From Mycobacterium sp. WUMAC-067 (GTDB lineage: Bacteria; Actinomycetota; Actinomycetes; Mycobacteriales; Mycobacteriaceae), in assembly GCF_020217485.1 (NCBI RefSeq), contig NZ_JAEKMI010000017.1:1-64000 (forward strand): a stretch of 64,000 nt of DNA, written 5' to 3'. The translations under genes and the position numbers were made by a program. This document shows positions 54,807 to 63,466 of the stretch, one piece after another. The notes below the pieces were generated by a model. That model had not been told where the DNA came from. It made no database searches and saw nothing but the letters and a program-made list of their open reading frames with translations. Position 1 is the stretch's first letter, and each line of letters opens with the position of its first letter.

Positions 54807-54854
54807 CGTTCCCCCCGATATTTGCGGACCCGGGACGGTCCCCGAGTTGTTCGA

Positions 54855-55565
54855 TCAGTCTGCTCCACCGCGGCCAAATCCGGTAGCCCATAAGGGATCC
54901 GGCTCGACGGACAGGCCGATGGCACGCACGGTGCCGGCCAGGTGGGTCTGGACCGCCCGCGCCGCTCGGGCCAGATCGCCGTCGCGCAGGGCTTCGGCGA
55001 TACCCCGGTGTTCTTGCAGGATCGTGGCCACCCGATCGGGGTCGCGCAGCGTCGATTCGCCGATCATCCGCATCTGGCGGTCGCGCAGGGACGCGTAGAA
55101 GCCGGAGACGATGGCGTTGCCCGACTCCTGCAGCGTGATGGCGTGGAAGGCGCGGTCGGCCTCCACAAACTCCCGCCAGTCCGCGGCGGCGGCCGCGTCG
55201 CGTTGCCGGGCGAGCTCGCCGGACAGGCGCCCGAACATGGAGGCGCACGCGGCGGCGCCGCGCCCGATCACCTTGGCGGCGGCGAACCGCTCCAGCACCA
55301 GCCGCGCCTCCATCACGGCGCGCACCTCGTCGGGCGACACCGGAACCACCAGGGCCCCCCGCTGGGGATACAGGCGCAGCAACCCCTCGGCCTCCAGCCG
55401 CAAAAAGGCCTCGCGCACGGGGGTGCGCGACATTCCCAGCGCGGTGGCCACGTCGCCCTCGCTGATCAGCTCGCCGCCGGGGTACTCGCCGGTGAGCACC
55501 CGCGTCTTGACGTAGTCCAGCGCGCGGTCCTTGGCCGTCCCCGTCCGCTTGTTCCTTGCTGCCAC
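54855..55565 (-). CDS. GntR/FadR-family transcriptional regulator
   Basis: A 236-residue GntR regulator with an N-terminal winged helix (LDYVKTRVLTGEYPGGELIS, EGDVATALGMSRTPVREAFL, RLEAEGLLRLYPQRGALVVP). A C-terminal FCD ligand-binding domain follows (VMEARLVLERFAA, FVEADRAFHAITLQESGN, LQEHRGIAEALRDGDLARAARAVQTHL). The Asp and His residues typical of the metal-binding FCD site are present. GTG 55565 is preferred over the longer frame from 55610 because AAAGGGG lies 7 nt upstream. It diverges from a bicupin gene and probably regulates it. Confidence 0.88.
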   Translation of the reverse strand: MAARNKRTGTAKDRALDYVKTRVLTGEYPGGELISEGDVATALGMSRTPVREAFLRLEAEGLLRLYPQRGALVVPVSPDEVRAVMEARLVLERFAAAKVIGRGAAACASMFGRLSGELARQRDAAAAADWREFVEADRAFHAITLQESGNAIVSGFYASLRDRQMRMIGESTLRDPDRVATILQEHRGIAEALRDGDLARAARAVQTHLAGTVRAIGLSVEPDPLWATGFGRGGAD

Positions 55566-55642
55566 GCCGTCGCCCCTTTGGTAGCTAAGTCGTGTCTCAA
55601 CCGTCCGCATGACCGTACACCCAAGGCGTCTACCTGCTGTGT

Positions 55643-55671
55643 TTGACGCTTAGATACAAGATAAATACTAT
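55643..55671 (+). promoter_or_regulatory. Sigma-A-type promoter of the bicupin gene with GATAC repeats
   Basis: TTGACG (55643-55648) and TACTAT (55666-55671) are 17 bp apart, a near-consensus housekeeping promoter. Around the -10 box, (G/A)ATAC occurs three times at 11-bp intervals (55653, 55664, 55675), one helical turn apart. These are candidate binding sites for the divergent GntR regulator. A ribosome site AGGGAG precedes the ATG at 55711. Confidence 0.6.
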
Positions 55672-55710
55672 TCCGATACCAGACGTAGTTGAGCACCAAG
55701 GGAGACGGAC

Positions 55711-56730
55711 ATGCAACAGCTGGCGACGCCCAACCTGGACCCGACGGTGCCCGCGCCGATGGTCAACGTCGCCGAGTACGGGTTCGAAGGCCGGTTCGAA
55801 AAGTGGGCCGAGCAGGCCGAATACTTCGAGTACTCCCGGGCCGCCAACCCGATCGGCTCGGGGTTGACCCCGCGGGTGCCGATCAGGCGCTTCGGTCCCG
55901 AGCTCTACCTCGACGCGCCGACCGGCGTGATCCCGCTGGACCTGTCCGCCGAGCTGGGCGGCCCGGCCGGCGCGGCGACCAGCCCCGCGCTGCTGGCCAA
56001 CTTCGTGCGCATCCGCGCGAACGAACAGATCGACACCCACCCCAACGCCACCTCGCAGCTGTATTACGTGCTCTACGGGCGGGGCTTCGCGGCGGTCAAC
56101 GGCCGCCTGATCGAGTGGGAGAAGGGCGACTTCGTGACGCTGCCCGCCGGCGCGCGCTCGGTGTTCTACGCCGGCACCGACACGGCCATCTACTGGGTGC
56201 ACGACGAGCCCCTGATGCGCTACCTCGGCGCCGACGCGACCCGGCCCCGGTTCCGCGCGACCAAGTTCCGCCGCGCCGACGCCGTGGCCAAGCTGACCGA
56301 GATCGCGTCGCGCCCCGGCGCCAACGAGAAGAGCCGCGTCAGCGTCCTACTGGCCAACGCCGAGCAGGAGCAGACCCTGACCATCACGCACGTGTTGTGG
56401 GCCATGTTCGGCGTGCTTCCGCCCCACCAGGTGCAGCGCCCGCACCGGCACCAGTCGGTCGCGCTGGACCTCATCCTGGATGCGCCCCCGGCCGGCTGCT
56501 ACACGATGCTGGGCACGCGTCTCGACGAGCGCGGCGACATCGTCGATCCCATCCGGGTGGACTGGCAGGCCGGCTGCGCCTTCACCACCCCGCCCGGCAT
56601 GTGGCACGCCCACTACAACGAGACCGACGAGCCCGCCCACCTGATCCCCGTCCAGGACGCCGGGCTGCAGACCCACCTGCGCAGCCTCGACATCAAGTTC
56701 ACCCAGCGCCGCGATCTCGCCGCAGGGTGA
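55711..56730 (+). CDS. Bicupin protein, gentisate 1,2-dioxygenase-like
   Basis: A 339-residue protein with two cupin barrels. The first (about residues 105-165) shows HPNATSQLYYVLYGRGFAAVNGRLIEWEKGDFVTLPAG. The second (about 245-320) shows PHRHQSVALDLIL ... CAFTTPPGMWHAHYNETDEPAHLIPVQDAGLQTH. The HRH of the second cupin and the later His are plausible iron ligands. The arrangement resembles gentisate or salicylate ring-cleaving dioxygenases, but the protein could be a related bicupin of other function. Divergence from a GntR regulator supports a catabolic, inducible enzyme. Expression signals are canonical. Confidence 0.78.
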   Translation: MQQLATPNLDPTVPAPMVNVAEYGFEGRFEKWAEQAEYFEYSRAANPIGSGLTPRVPIRRFGPELYLDAPTGVIPLDLSAELGGPAGAATSPALLANFVRIRANEQIDTHPNATSQLYYVLYGRGFAAVNGRLIEWEKGDFVTLPAGARSVFYAGTDTAIYWVHDEPLMRYLGADATRPRFRATKFRRADAVAKLTEIASRPGANEKSRVSVLLANAEQEQTLTITHVLWAMFGVLPPHQVQRPHRHQSVALDLILDAPPAGCYTMLGTRLDERGDIVDPIRVDWQAGCAFTTPPGMWHAHYNETDEPAHLIPVQDAGLQTHLRSLDIKFTQRRDLAAG

Positions 56731-56778
56731 GCCGGGGCGCGATGCGGCGCCCAGATTTCACGCATAGTGTGGCTCGAC

Positions 56779-57786
56779 ATGAAGGTGCCGCTGCTGGGCC
56801 CGGTGTCGCTGACTGGATTCCAGAACCCCTGGTTCTTCCTGGCGCTGCTGGCGGTGCTGCTGGTGATCGGCCTCTACGTCGTGCAGCAATTCGCGCGCCG
56901 TCGCCGGGTGCTGCGGTTCGCCAACATGGAGGTCCTCGAGCGCGTCGCCCCGCCGCACCCGAGCCGGTGGCGGCACCTGCCGACCATCCTGCTGGCCGCG
57001 TCGCTGGTCCTGCTGACCACGGCGATGGCCGGGCCGACGTCTGACGTCCGGATCCCGCTCAACCGCGCGGTCGTGATGCTCGTCATCGACGTCTCGGAAT
57101 CGATGGCCTCCAACGACGTTCCGCCCAACCGCCTGGCCGCGGCGAAGGAGGCCGGCAAGCAGTTCGCCGATCAGCTGACGCCCGCGATCAACCTGGGGCT
57201 GGTGGAATTCGCGGCGAACGCCACGCTGCTGGTCCCCCCGACGACCAACCGCGGCGCGGTGAAGTCGGGCATCGACAGCCTGCAGCCGGCCCCGAAAACC
57301 GCTACGGGAGAAGGCATTTTCACCGCGTTGCAGGCGATCGCGACGGTCGGTTCGGTGATGGGCGGTGGCGAAGGCCCGCCGCCGGCGCGGATCGTGCTGG
57401 AGTCCGACGGCGCCGAGAACGTGCCGCTGGACCCCAACGCCCCGCAGGGGGCGTTCACCGCGGCCCGGGCCGCCAAGGGCCAAGGCGTGCAGATATCGAC
57501 GATCTCGTTCGGCACCCCGTACGGCACCGTCGATTACGAGGGCGCCACCATTCCCGTTCCGGTGGACGATCAGACCCTGCAGAAGATCTGCGAGATCACC
57601 GACGGTCAGGCGTTCCACGCCGACAGCCTGGACTCGCTGAGGAACGTGTACACGACGCTGCAGCGCCAAATCGGCTACGAAACCGTCAAGGGCGACGCGA
57701 GCCTGGCGTGGATGCTGCTCGGCGCCGTCGTGATGGCCGGCGCCGTGTTGGCCGGCCTGCTGCTGAACCGCAGGCTGCCCGCCTGA
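56779..57786 (+). CDS. VWA-domain membrane protein, Rv1481 type (copy 1)
   Basis: A 335-residue membrane-anchored von Willebrand A protein. Helices [19 protein letters not shown] (about 22-40) and [20 protein letters not shown] (near 70-89) precede the VWA domain. The metal-ion-dependent adhesion motif DVSES (about 105-109) and [13 protein letters not shown] follow. A last helix, [24 protein letters not shown], closes the protein. Homologues Rv1480-Rv1481 sit beside a MoxR AAA ATPase in M. tuberculosis; none is seen here. ATG 56779 matches the family start [14 protein letters not shown]. It converges on a second copy 15 nt away. Confidence 0.85.
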   Translation: MKVPLLGPVSLTGFQNPWFFLALLAVLLVIGLYVVQQFARRRRVLRFANMEVLERVAPPHPSRWRHLPTILLAASLVLLTTAMAGPTSDVRIPLNRAVVMLVIDVSESMASNDVPPNRLAAAKEAGKQFADQLTPAINLGLVEFAANATLLVPPTTNRGAVKSGIDSLQPAPKTATGEGIFTALQAIATVGSVMGGGEGPPPARIVLESDGAENVPLDPNAPQGAFTAARAAKGQGVQISTISFGTPYGTVDYEGATIPVPVDDQTLQKICEITDGQAFHADSLDSLRNVYTTLQRQIGYETVKGDASLAWMLLGAVVMAGAVLAGLLLNRRLPA

Positions 57787-57801
57787 CACCCCGGGCGGGC
57801 G

Positions 57802-58794
57802 CTAGGTGGGCAGGCGCCGGTTGATCAGCAGCGCCAGCCCCGTCGCGATGAGGGCCGTCAGCACCCCGAGGCGCAGCCAGCCTGAGCTGCCCGGCCCCGG
57901 CACCGTGCGGTAGCCGATCTCGTTCTCGATCGCGTTGTAGCTCTTGTTGAGCTCGCCGATGTTGGTGGCGGTGTAGGGCTGCCCGCCCGAAAGCCGGGCG
58001 ATCGTCTTCATCTGGTCGGTCGACACCGGGACCGCGACGCGCTGCCCGTCCATCTCGATCTCGCCGCCCTTGGTGCCGAATGAGATCGTCGAGATGGGCA
58101 CGCCCTCGTCCTTGGCCAGGCGCGCCGCGGTGTAGACGCCGTCGTGCGGATCGCTGGGGTTGGAAGGCTTGTTCTCGCGGCCGTCGGAGAGCAGCACGAT
58201 ACGGGCCGGCGGCGGATTGTCGCCGCCGGTGACCGCCGTGGCGCCGATCGCGTGCAGGGCGGTGAAGATGGCTTGGCCGGTGGCCGTGCTGTCGGCGAAG
58301 TCCAGCTTCTTCAGCGCGTCGATGGTCGCCTGGTGCTGCGGGGTGGGCGGCACCAGCAAATAGGGTGTGCCGGCGAAGCCGACCAGCCCGAGGTTGATGC
58401 CCGGCGTCAGCTGGCTGGCGAACTGGCTGGCCGCCTGTTCGGCTGCCTTGAGCCGGTTGGGTTCGACGTCGGTCGCCCGCATGGACTGCGACATGTCGAT
58501 GACGAGCATGATGACGGCGCGGTTGCGCGGGATGCGCATGTCGTGGGTGGGGGTGGCCAGCGCGATGGTCAACAACGCCAGGCAGAGCAGCGACGCGGCG
58601 ATCGGCAGGTGCCGCCACGGCGACTGCGCCACGGGGGCGTCGGTGTAGCGGTGCAGCCGTCGGTTGCGACGAGCCTGGACCATGACGTAGATGGCCAGCA
58701 GGGCCAGGGGCACCAAACCGAACAGCAACATGCCCGGGCGTTGGAACCCGTAGAGCGGCAGCGGGCCGATTCCGGGAAGCGACACGTCACTCAA
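57802..58794 (-). CDS. VWA-domain membrane protein, Rv1481 type (copy 2)
   Basis: A 330-residue paralogue of the convergent neighbour, with the same layout. N-terminal helices (MLLFGLVPLALLAIYVMVQA, HLPIAASLLCLALLTIALA) come first, then MIDAS DMSQS, GINLGLVGFAGTPYLLVPPT, VLLSDGRENKPSNP and the C-terminal helix ending INRRLPT. It is closer to Rv1481 than copy 1 in motifs such as QSMRATDVEPNR. The VWA domain faces the periplasm in the usual model. Function unknown. Confidence 0.85.
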   Translation of the reverse strand: MSDVSLPGIGPLPLYGFQRPGMLLFGLVPLALLAIYVMVQARRNRRLHRYTDAPVAQSPWRHLPIAASLLCLALLTIALATPTHDMRIPRNRAVIMLVIDMSQSMRATDVEPNRLKAAEQAASQFASQLTPGINLGLVGFAGTPYLLVPPTPQHQATIDALKKLDFADSTATGQAIFTALHAIGATAVTGGDNPPPARIVLLSDGRENKPSNPSDPHDGVYTAARLAKDEGVPISTISFGTKGGEIEMDGQRVAVPVSTDQMKTIARLSGGQPYTATNIGELNKSYNAIENEIGYRTVPGPGSSGWLRLGVLTALIATGLALLINRRLPT

Positions 58795-58867
58795 CCTTCC
58801 CGTCTCCTGATGCTGCCGCCAGTAAAGAGGAGACTCGGGGACCCGTCAAACGTTCGGTAGCTCGCGG

Positions 58868-60169
58868 CTATTCGCGACGGAGCCGGCCCTCGACGAACTG
58901 CTCCAGCTTCTCCCACTCCCGCACCGCCGCGGCGTAGGGCGGCGACGGCTTGGTGACCGAGCCGGGCTCGAGCACGGCGGCCACCAATTTGCCCAGCGGC
59001 CGGGTGGTTTCGAGCGCCTTGTCCACCGCGGGATCCTCGGAGTAGTCGCCGATGTCGCGGAGCACCTCGACGGCCAGTTCCAGTTGCTCGCGGTCCACGG
59101 CGTCCGGCCCGTCGGCGAGGTCGTCGGCCAGACCGCTGAGCACATAGATGTTGTCGTCGGTGACCTCGACCGCCAGCGAGCCGTCGGTGGCGGCGGTGCG
59201 GATGTCGTCGTAGGTGCTCAGGTCCGACAGGTCGTGGTCGTGCTCGTCGGCCAGGTAGCGGGCCAGCGCGCGCTCGGACGGGAACACGCTGATGCGCCCG
59301 TTGCGGCCCAGGAAGATCGGCTCGTCGTCGAGGTAGCAGCGCAGCGTGAAGAAGGTGCCCGAGCTCGTCATGATCCGGATCGGATCGATGCCCACCTGCA
59401 GCCAGAAGTCCTTGTCGCCGCCCAGCACCGCGGTGTCGCCGGCCGCCCGATCGTCGGTGTCGTCGTCCTCGGCGTCGGCGTCTTCTTCCGCGGTGTCGTC
59501 GTCGGCCTCGTCGGCGGCGGATTCCTCGAGGGCGTTCTCCTCGACGGCGTCTTCGGTTTCGTCCTCTTCCCGCTCCTCGGCCAGTTCGTCGGCGGCCTTG
59601 GCCGACAGCGCGTCGTCGACCTCGGGGGTGGTGGCGATGTCGTCGATCGCGCCCAGCACGTCGTCCCAGCTGCGCCCGATGACCTCGGCGATCGCATGCC
59701 AGCGTTTGGCGCCGGCCTTGCCGGTGAAGTACTCGAGCCCGCCCGACACGGTGCCCAGGCTGGGGTTGCCGTTGAAGAACTTCGACACCGCCGCCAACTC
59801 GCACACCGATCCGATGGACGACACGATGGCCAGCGTGCCCGCCAGCGCGGCCACCGATTCCTCGGTGGGCTTCTCCGCGACCAACTCCTCGACGGCGACC
59901 AGATCGAACTGCTTGTCCTCGGCGGGCTCGAAGTCATGCGCGTGCGCCGACGTCAGGTCCTTCCACGCCGGGTGGTCGGTCAGGTCGTTGTCGGTGTCGG
60001 ACCGCACGAACGCCACCAGGTCGGCGACGGAGGAGAAGACGAACAGGTCTTCGTCCTTGCCCAGGAACGCCTCCCACTCGTCGCCGGAGTCACGCCAGCG
60101 GGGCGCCCACACGGTGTAGCGATCACCGGCGGACAAGCTCAGGCGAATGGGCACGAGGTCAGCAGCCAT
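58868..60169 (-). CDS. satS: SecA2-pathway export chaperone SatS (Rv3311 type)
   Basis: A 433-residue acidic protein matching Rv3311, reported as SatS, a chaperone that stabilises SapM and other SecA2-dependent exported proteins. The N- and C-terminal halves contain similar modules (DRYTVWAPRWRDSGDEWEAFLGKDEDLFVFSS and FFTLRCYLDDEPIFLGRNGRISVFPS). They are joined by a highly acidic, low-complexity linker at about residues 195-245 (EEREEDETEDAVEENALEES and beyond). The start is ATG 60169 (MAADLVPIRL); the frame continues upstream into a repeat. It lies downstream of sapM on the same strand, with 104 nt containing a dispersed repeat between them. Confidence 0.88.
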   Translation of the reverse strand: MAADLVPIRLSLSAGDRYTVWAPRWRDSGDEWEAFLGKDEDLFVFSSVADLVAFVRSDTDNDLTDHPAWKDLTSAHAHDFEPAEDKQFDLVAVEELVAEKPTEESVAALAGTLAIVSSIGSVCELAAVSKFFNGNPSLGTVSGGLEYFTGKAGAKRWHAIAEVIGRSWDDVLGAIDDIATTPEVDDALSAKAADELAEEREEDETEDAVEENALEESAADEADDDTAEEDADAEDDDTDDRAAGDTAVLGGDKDFWLQVGIDPIRIMTSSGTFFTLRCYLDDEPIFLGRNGRISVFPSERALARYLADEHDHDLSDLSTYDDIRTAATDGSLAVEVTDDNIYVLSGLADDLADGPDAVDREQLELAVEVLRDIGDYSEDPAVDKALETTRPLGKLVAAVLEPGSVTKPSPPYAAAVREWEKLEQFVEGRLRRE

Positions 60170-60199
60170 GCGGCACAGAATAGCGACGGCCGGCGAAGC

Positions 60200-60267
60200 C
60201 GCCGCCATCAGCACAGGCGATCGCGAGCGCGGCGGAGCCGGGTGAAGCGGGTCGCCGCCATCAGCAC
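60200..60267 (+). repeat. Dispersed repeat, copy C, with 15-bp flanking direct repeats
   Basis: The core of the dispersed repeat (60215-60252: GGCGATCGCGAGCGCGGCGG, AGCCGGGTGAAGCGGGT) lies between two perfect copies of CGCCGCCATCAGCAC (60200-60214 and 60253-60267). It occupies the sapM-satS intergenic gap. The layout is the same as at copy B but with a different flanking sequence. Confidence 0.7.
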
Positions 60268-60273
60268 GGCGGG

Positions 60274-61164
60274 TTAGCCCCAGATGTCGGTGATGGGCGG
60301 CGCGCTGGCGGCATATCCCGTCTTGGGTAGCCCGTACATCTGCTCCACCGTGGAAAGCACGTTGTAGTGGTTGATCTGCTCGCCGTAGTTCCCGGGGCGG
60401 ACGTGGGCGCCGTAGAACACCGTGGGGATCTGGTTGCGGCTGCCGTTATCGTCCTCGTCGAACGTCACGATCAGCAGGCTGTTGTTGGCCACCGCCCAGT
60501 TGGCGTAACCGGACAGCTGGCGGTTGAGCCAGGTGTCGGCCTGCGCGATCGAGCCGTCGTGCATGTTGTTGTCGTTGTTGGGGATGACGAACGACACGGT
60601 CGGCAGGCTGGCGTAGTTGCCCATCGGGAACGCGGAGAACGGCAGCGAGTTCGCCGCCGGCACGTTGGTGAAGTTGGCCCACGGGACGTGCTTGCGCGCG
60701 TACTTGCCCGCGGTGCACACGGGCGAGCCGACCGCGGGCAGGCCTTCGGCGAAGCCGACGAAGGTGTGGCCCGCGGCCAGCAATTCGGATCCGAGGTTGG
60801 GTGCCGCGCCGGCGTTGATCGGGCACAGGTCCTTGGTCACCCCGAAGGTGTTGCCGGCGAACAGCGCCAGGTAATTCGGTTCGCTGGGGTGTGTTTCGGC
60901 GTACGACTGCGTCATGTTCGCGCCGTTGGCGGCCAGGGAGGTGATGAAGGGCGCCGACTTGTTGCCGATGATGCCGTTCTCGGAACGGTTTTCCTCCACC
61001 ACGATCACGATGTGCGCCGGCTGCGGAATGGCCGCTGCCGCAAGGCCTATGCGCGGGGTCAGCGGGCTTGCCGCCAGTCCCACCGATGCCACCGCGCCGA
61101 GCGTCAGCAGGAGGCGATGCGCCCTGCCGAGCAGCCTTCTCGGACTTCGATTTTCGCGTGACAC
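60274..61164 (-). CDS. sapM: Secreted acid phosphatase SapM
   Basis: A 296-residue exported phosphatase matching Rv3310. A long signal peptide (hydrophobic [17 protein letters not shown] near 17-33) precedes the phosphoesterase domain. It opens [20 protein letters not shown] (about 51-70) and contains [44 protein letters not shown] and [20 protein letters not shown]. These are motifs of the phosphoesterase/acid phosphatase family that supply metal ligands. In M. tuberculosis SapM dephosphorylates PI3P and blocks phagosome maturation. Start GTG 61164 gives MSRENRS. satS, its chaperone, lies downstream. Confidence 0.92.
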   Translation of the reverse strand: MSRENRSPRRLLGRAHRLLLTLGAVASVGLAASPLTPRIGLAAAAIPQPAHIVIVVEENRSENGIIGNKSAPFITSLAANGANMTQSYAETHPSEPNYLALFAGNTFGVTKDLCPINAGAAPNLGSELLAAGHTFVGFAEGLPAVGSPVCTAGKYARKHVPWANFTNVPAANSLPFSAFPMGNYASLPTVSFVIPNNDNNMHDGSIAQADTWLNRQLSGYANWAVANNSLLIVTFDEDDNGSRNQIPTVFYGAHVRPGNYGEQINHYNVLSTVEQMYGLPKTGYAASAPPITDIWG

Positions 61165-61256
61165 CCGGGGAGTATACGAACGCGCGTACGCCCTGGCCGG
61201 GACGAGCGCAAGCGTGTCAGAAGGGCTTTGCCCGATCGTTATATACCCTTCATGGG

Positions 61257-61961
61257 ATGGACGTGTGCGTGCTCGACCACCCGCTGGCCGCGGCCCGGCT
61301 GACCGTGCTGCGCGACGAACGCACCGACAACGCCGGGTTTCGAGCCGCGCTGCGCGAACTCACGCTGATGCTGGTCTACGAAGCCAGCCGGGAGGCACCG
61401 CGCAAGTCGATCAGGATCCGCACGCCGGTGGCCGCGACGACCGGGACACGACTGGTCAACGCGCCGCTGCTGGTTCCGGTGCTGCGCGCCGGGTTGGGCA
61501 TGGTCGAGGCCGCCCAGGCCGCGATACCCGAGGCGGAGGTGGGCTTGGTCGGCGTCGCCCGCGACGAGGAAACCCTCCTGCCGGTCCCGTATCTCGAGGC
61601 GCTGCCCGCCAAACTTGCGCGCCGCCCGGTGCTGGTCCTCGACCCCATGCTGGCCACCGGCGGGTCGATGGCGCACACCATCGGGCTGCTGCAACGCCGG
61701 GGCGCCACCGAGATCACCGTGCTGTGCGTGGTGGCCGCGCCGGAAGGCCTTGCCGCCGTGGGGAAAGCGGCGCCGAGCGCGCGGGTGTTCACCGCCGCGG
61801 TCGACAAGGGTCTCAACAAGTCGGCCTATATCGTGCCGGGCCTCGGCGACGCGGGCGACCGCCAATTCGGGCCGAACCTGTTCACCAGTCCTGCATCGCA
61901 GCGACCAGCTCGGCGCGCAGGGCGCCGGCGCGCCGCCGCGAAGAATCCAGATCCTCGCTAG
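61257..61961 (+). CDS. upp: Uracil phosphoribosyltransferase with extended C-terminus
   Basis: A 234-residue UPRTase matching Rv3309c, making UMP from uracil and PRPP. The opening [41 protein letters not shown], the PRPP loop [19 protein letters not shown] (about 127-145) and the family end [16 protein letters not shown] are intact. M. tuberculosis Upp stops after QFGPR (207 residues). Here the frame runs on for about 27 Arg/Ala-rich residues ([19 protein letters not shown]), overlapping the convergent pmmB by 80 nt. ATG 61257 is used as the start. The extension is probably not catalytic. Confidence 0.9.
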   Translation: MDVCVLDHPLAAARLTVLRDERTDNAGFRAALRELTLMLVYEASREAPRKSIRIRTPVAATTGTRLVNAPLLVPVLRAGLGMVEAAQAAIPEAEVGLVGVARDEETLLPVPYLEALPAKLARRPVLVLDPMLATGGSMAHTIGLLQRRGATEITVLCVVAAPEGLAAVGKAAPSARVFTAAVDKGLNKSAYIVPGLGDAGDRQFGPNLFTSPASQRPARRAGRRRAAAKNPDPR

Positions 61962-63462
61962 GCGCACAGCGAATCTCCAAGTAGCACTTCAGTTTCGGCT
62001 CGGTCCCGGAGGGCCGCACCACAACCCTGACCGACGTGTCGTTGTCGCCGCCGGCGAAGATCAGCGCATCGGTGATGTCGGTGAGCTCGGCGGGGAACCC
62101 GGCCAGCGTCGCCGGCGGGGCGGTCCGCAGCCTGCGCATCAGCTCGGCCGCCTCGGCGGGGTCGGCGACCCGGCGCGACACCGCGGCGACGTCGTGCACC
62201 CCGTACCGCCGGGCCAACTCGTCGAGGAGATCGGCAACCGAACGGCCCTGGTGCAGCAGCGTGGCCACCAGATCGCACACCAGCACCGCGGCGCTGATGC
62301 CGTCCTTGTCGCGCACGGCGGCCGGGTCGACGCAGTGCCCGATCGCCTCTTCGTAGGCGTACACCAGGGTGCCGCCGGGAACCCCGGCATCGGCGCGCGC
62401 CAGCCATTTGAAGCCGGTGAGGGTTTCGACGTGGACGGCGCCGCGGCGCGCGGCGATGGCCGACAACATCCGCGAGGACACCACCGTGCTGGCCACCACC
62501 GGTGTCTCGGCCTGGTGTGGCTGGGAAAGAATGTAATCGCCTAGCAGCCAACCTGTTTCGTCACCGGACAGCATCCGCCAGCCCGACCTGTCGGGGATGC
62601 CGACGGCGCACCGGTCGGCGTCGGGGTCCAGCGCGATCGCCACGTCGGCGCCGGTGTCCGCGGCCAGGGCCAGCAGCGCGTCGGCGGCGCCGGGCTCCTC
62701 GGGGTTGGGGAACGCGACGGTGGGGAAGTTCGGGTCCGGCGCGAATTGCGCTGCGACGGTGTGCACTTGGGTGAACCCGGCGCGGTGCAGCGTCTCCACG
62801 GCCACCGCACCGCCCACCCCGTGCAGCGCCGTCAGCGCGACCCGTGCCGAACCGGCGCCGCGGCGCAGCCCGGACGCGCGCTCGATGTAGCGTTCGACCA
62901 GATCGAGCTGCGCGGGTTCGACGGGGGCCCTGCCGATCTGGTCGGCCGGCGGTGCGCCGGCCATCGCGGCTTCGATCTCGCGGTCGGTGGGGGAGACGAG
63001 CTGGATGCCGCCGTCGACGTACACCTTGTAGCCGTTGTCGGCCGGCGGGTTGTGCGACGCCGTGATCTGGATCCCGGCGAGCGCGCCGGTGTGCCGCACC
63101 GCGAACGCCACCACCGGAGTGGGCACCGGGCCGAGCAGCAGCACCGAAAACCCTTGATCGGCAAGCACTTCGGCGGTCACCGTGGCGAATACCGCTGAGC
63201 CGTGCCGGGCGTCGCGCCCCACGACCACCTGCGCGCCTGCCGGTCCGCGCCGCTTGAGCACCTGTGCCACCGCCCAGGTGGCCCGCGACACCACCGCGAC
63301 GTTCATGGCGTCGGGCCCGCCGCGCACCGGGCCGCGCAGGCCCGCGGTGCCGAACGTCAGGGGGTGGGCGAAGCGCGTGGCGAGTTCTGCCGCGTCGCAC
63401 GCGGCGAGTTCGGCGGCCGTCCGTGGGTCGGGGTCATGGGCGATCCACTCCTCGGGCGTCAT
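61882..63462 (-). CDS. pmmB: Phosphomannomutase/phosphoglucomutase-family protein PmmB
   Basis: A 526-residue alpha-D-phosphohexomutase matching Rv3308 (534 residues). The phospho-serine loop is [17 protein letters not shown] (Ser136). The metal loop follows in [13 protein letters not shown], the sugar-specificity loop in [12 protein letters not shown], and the phosphate-binding loop in [19 protein letters not shown]. Proteins of this length are often phosphopentomutase/phosphoglucomutase-like, which would suit the deoD neighbour by handling (deoxy)ribose-1-phosphate. It follows deoD by 4 nt on the minus strand. Confidence 0.92.
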   Translation of the reverse strand: MTPEEWIAHDPDPRTAAELAACDAAELATRFAHPLTFGTAGLRGPVRGGPDAMNVAVVSRATWAVAQVLKRRGPAGAQVVVGRDARHGSAVFATVTAEVLADQGFSVLLLGPVPTPVVAFAVRHTGALAGIQITASHNPPADNGYKVYVDGGIQLVSPTDREIEAAMAGAPPADQIGRAPVEPAQLDLVERYIERASGLRRGAGSARVALTALHGVGGAVAVETLHRAGFTQVHTVAAQFAPDPNFPTVAFPNPEEPGAADALLALAADTGADVAIALDPDADRCAVGIPDRSGWRMLSGDETGWLLGDYILSQPHQAETPVVASTVVSSRMLSAIAARRGAVHVETLTGFKWLARADAGVPGGTLVYAYEEAIGHCVDPAAVRDKDGISAAVLVCDLVATLLHQGRSVADLLDELARRYGVHDVAAVSRRVADPAEAAELMRRLRTAPPATLAGFPAELTDITDALIFAGGDNDTSVRVVVRPSGTEPKLKCYLEIRCAPSEDLDSSRRRAGALRAELVAAMQDW

Positions 63463-63466
63463 GGCC

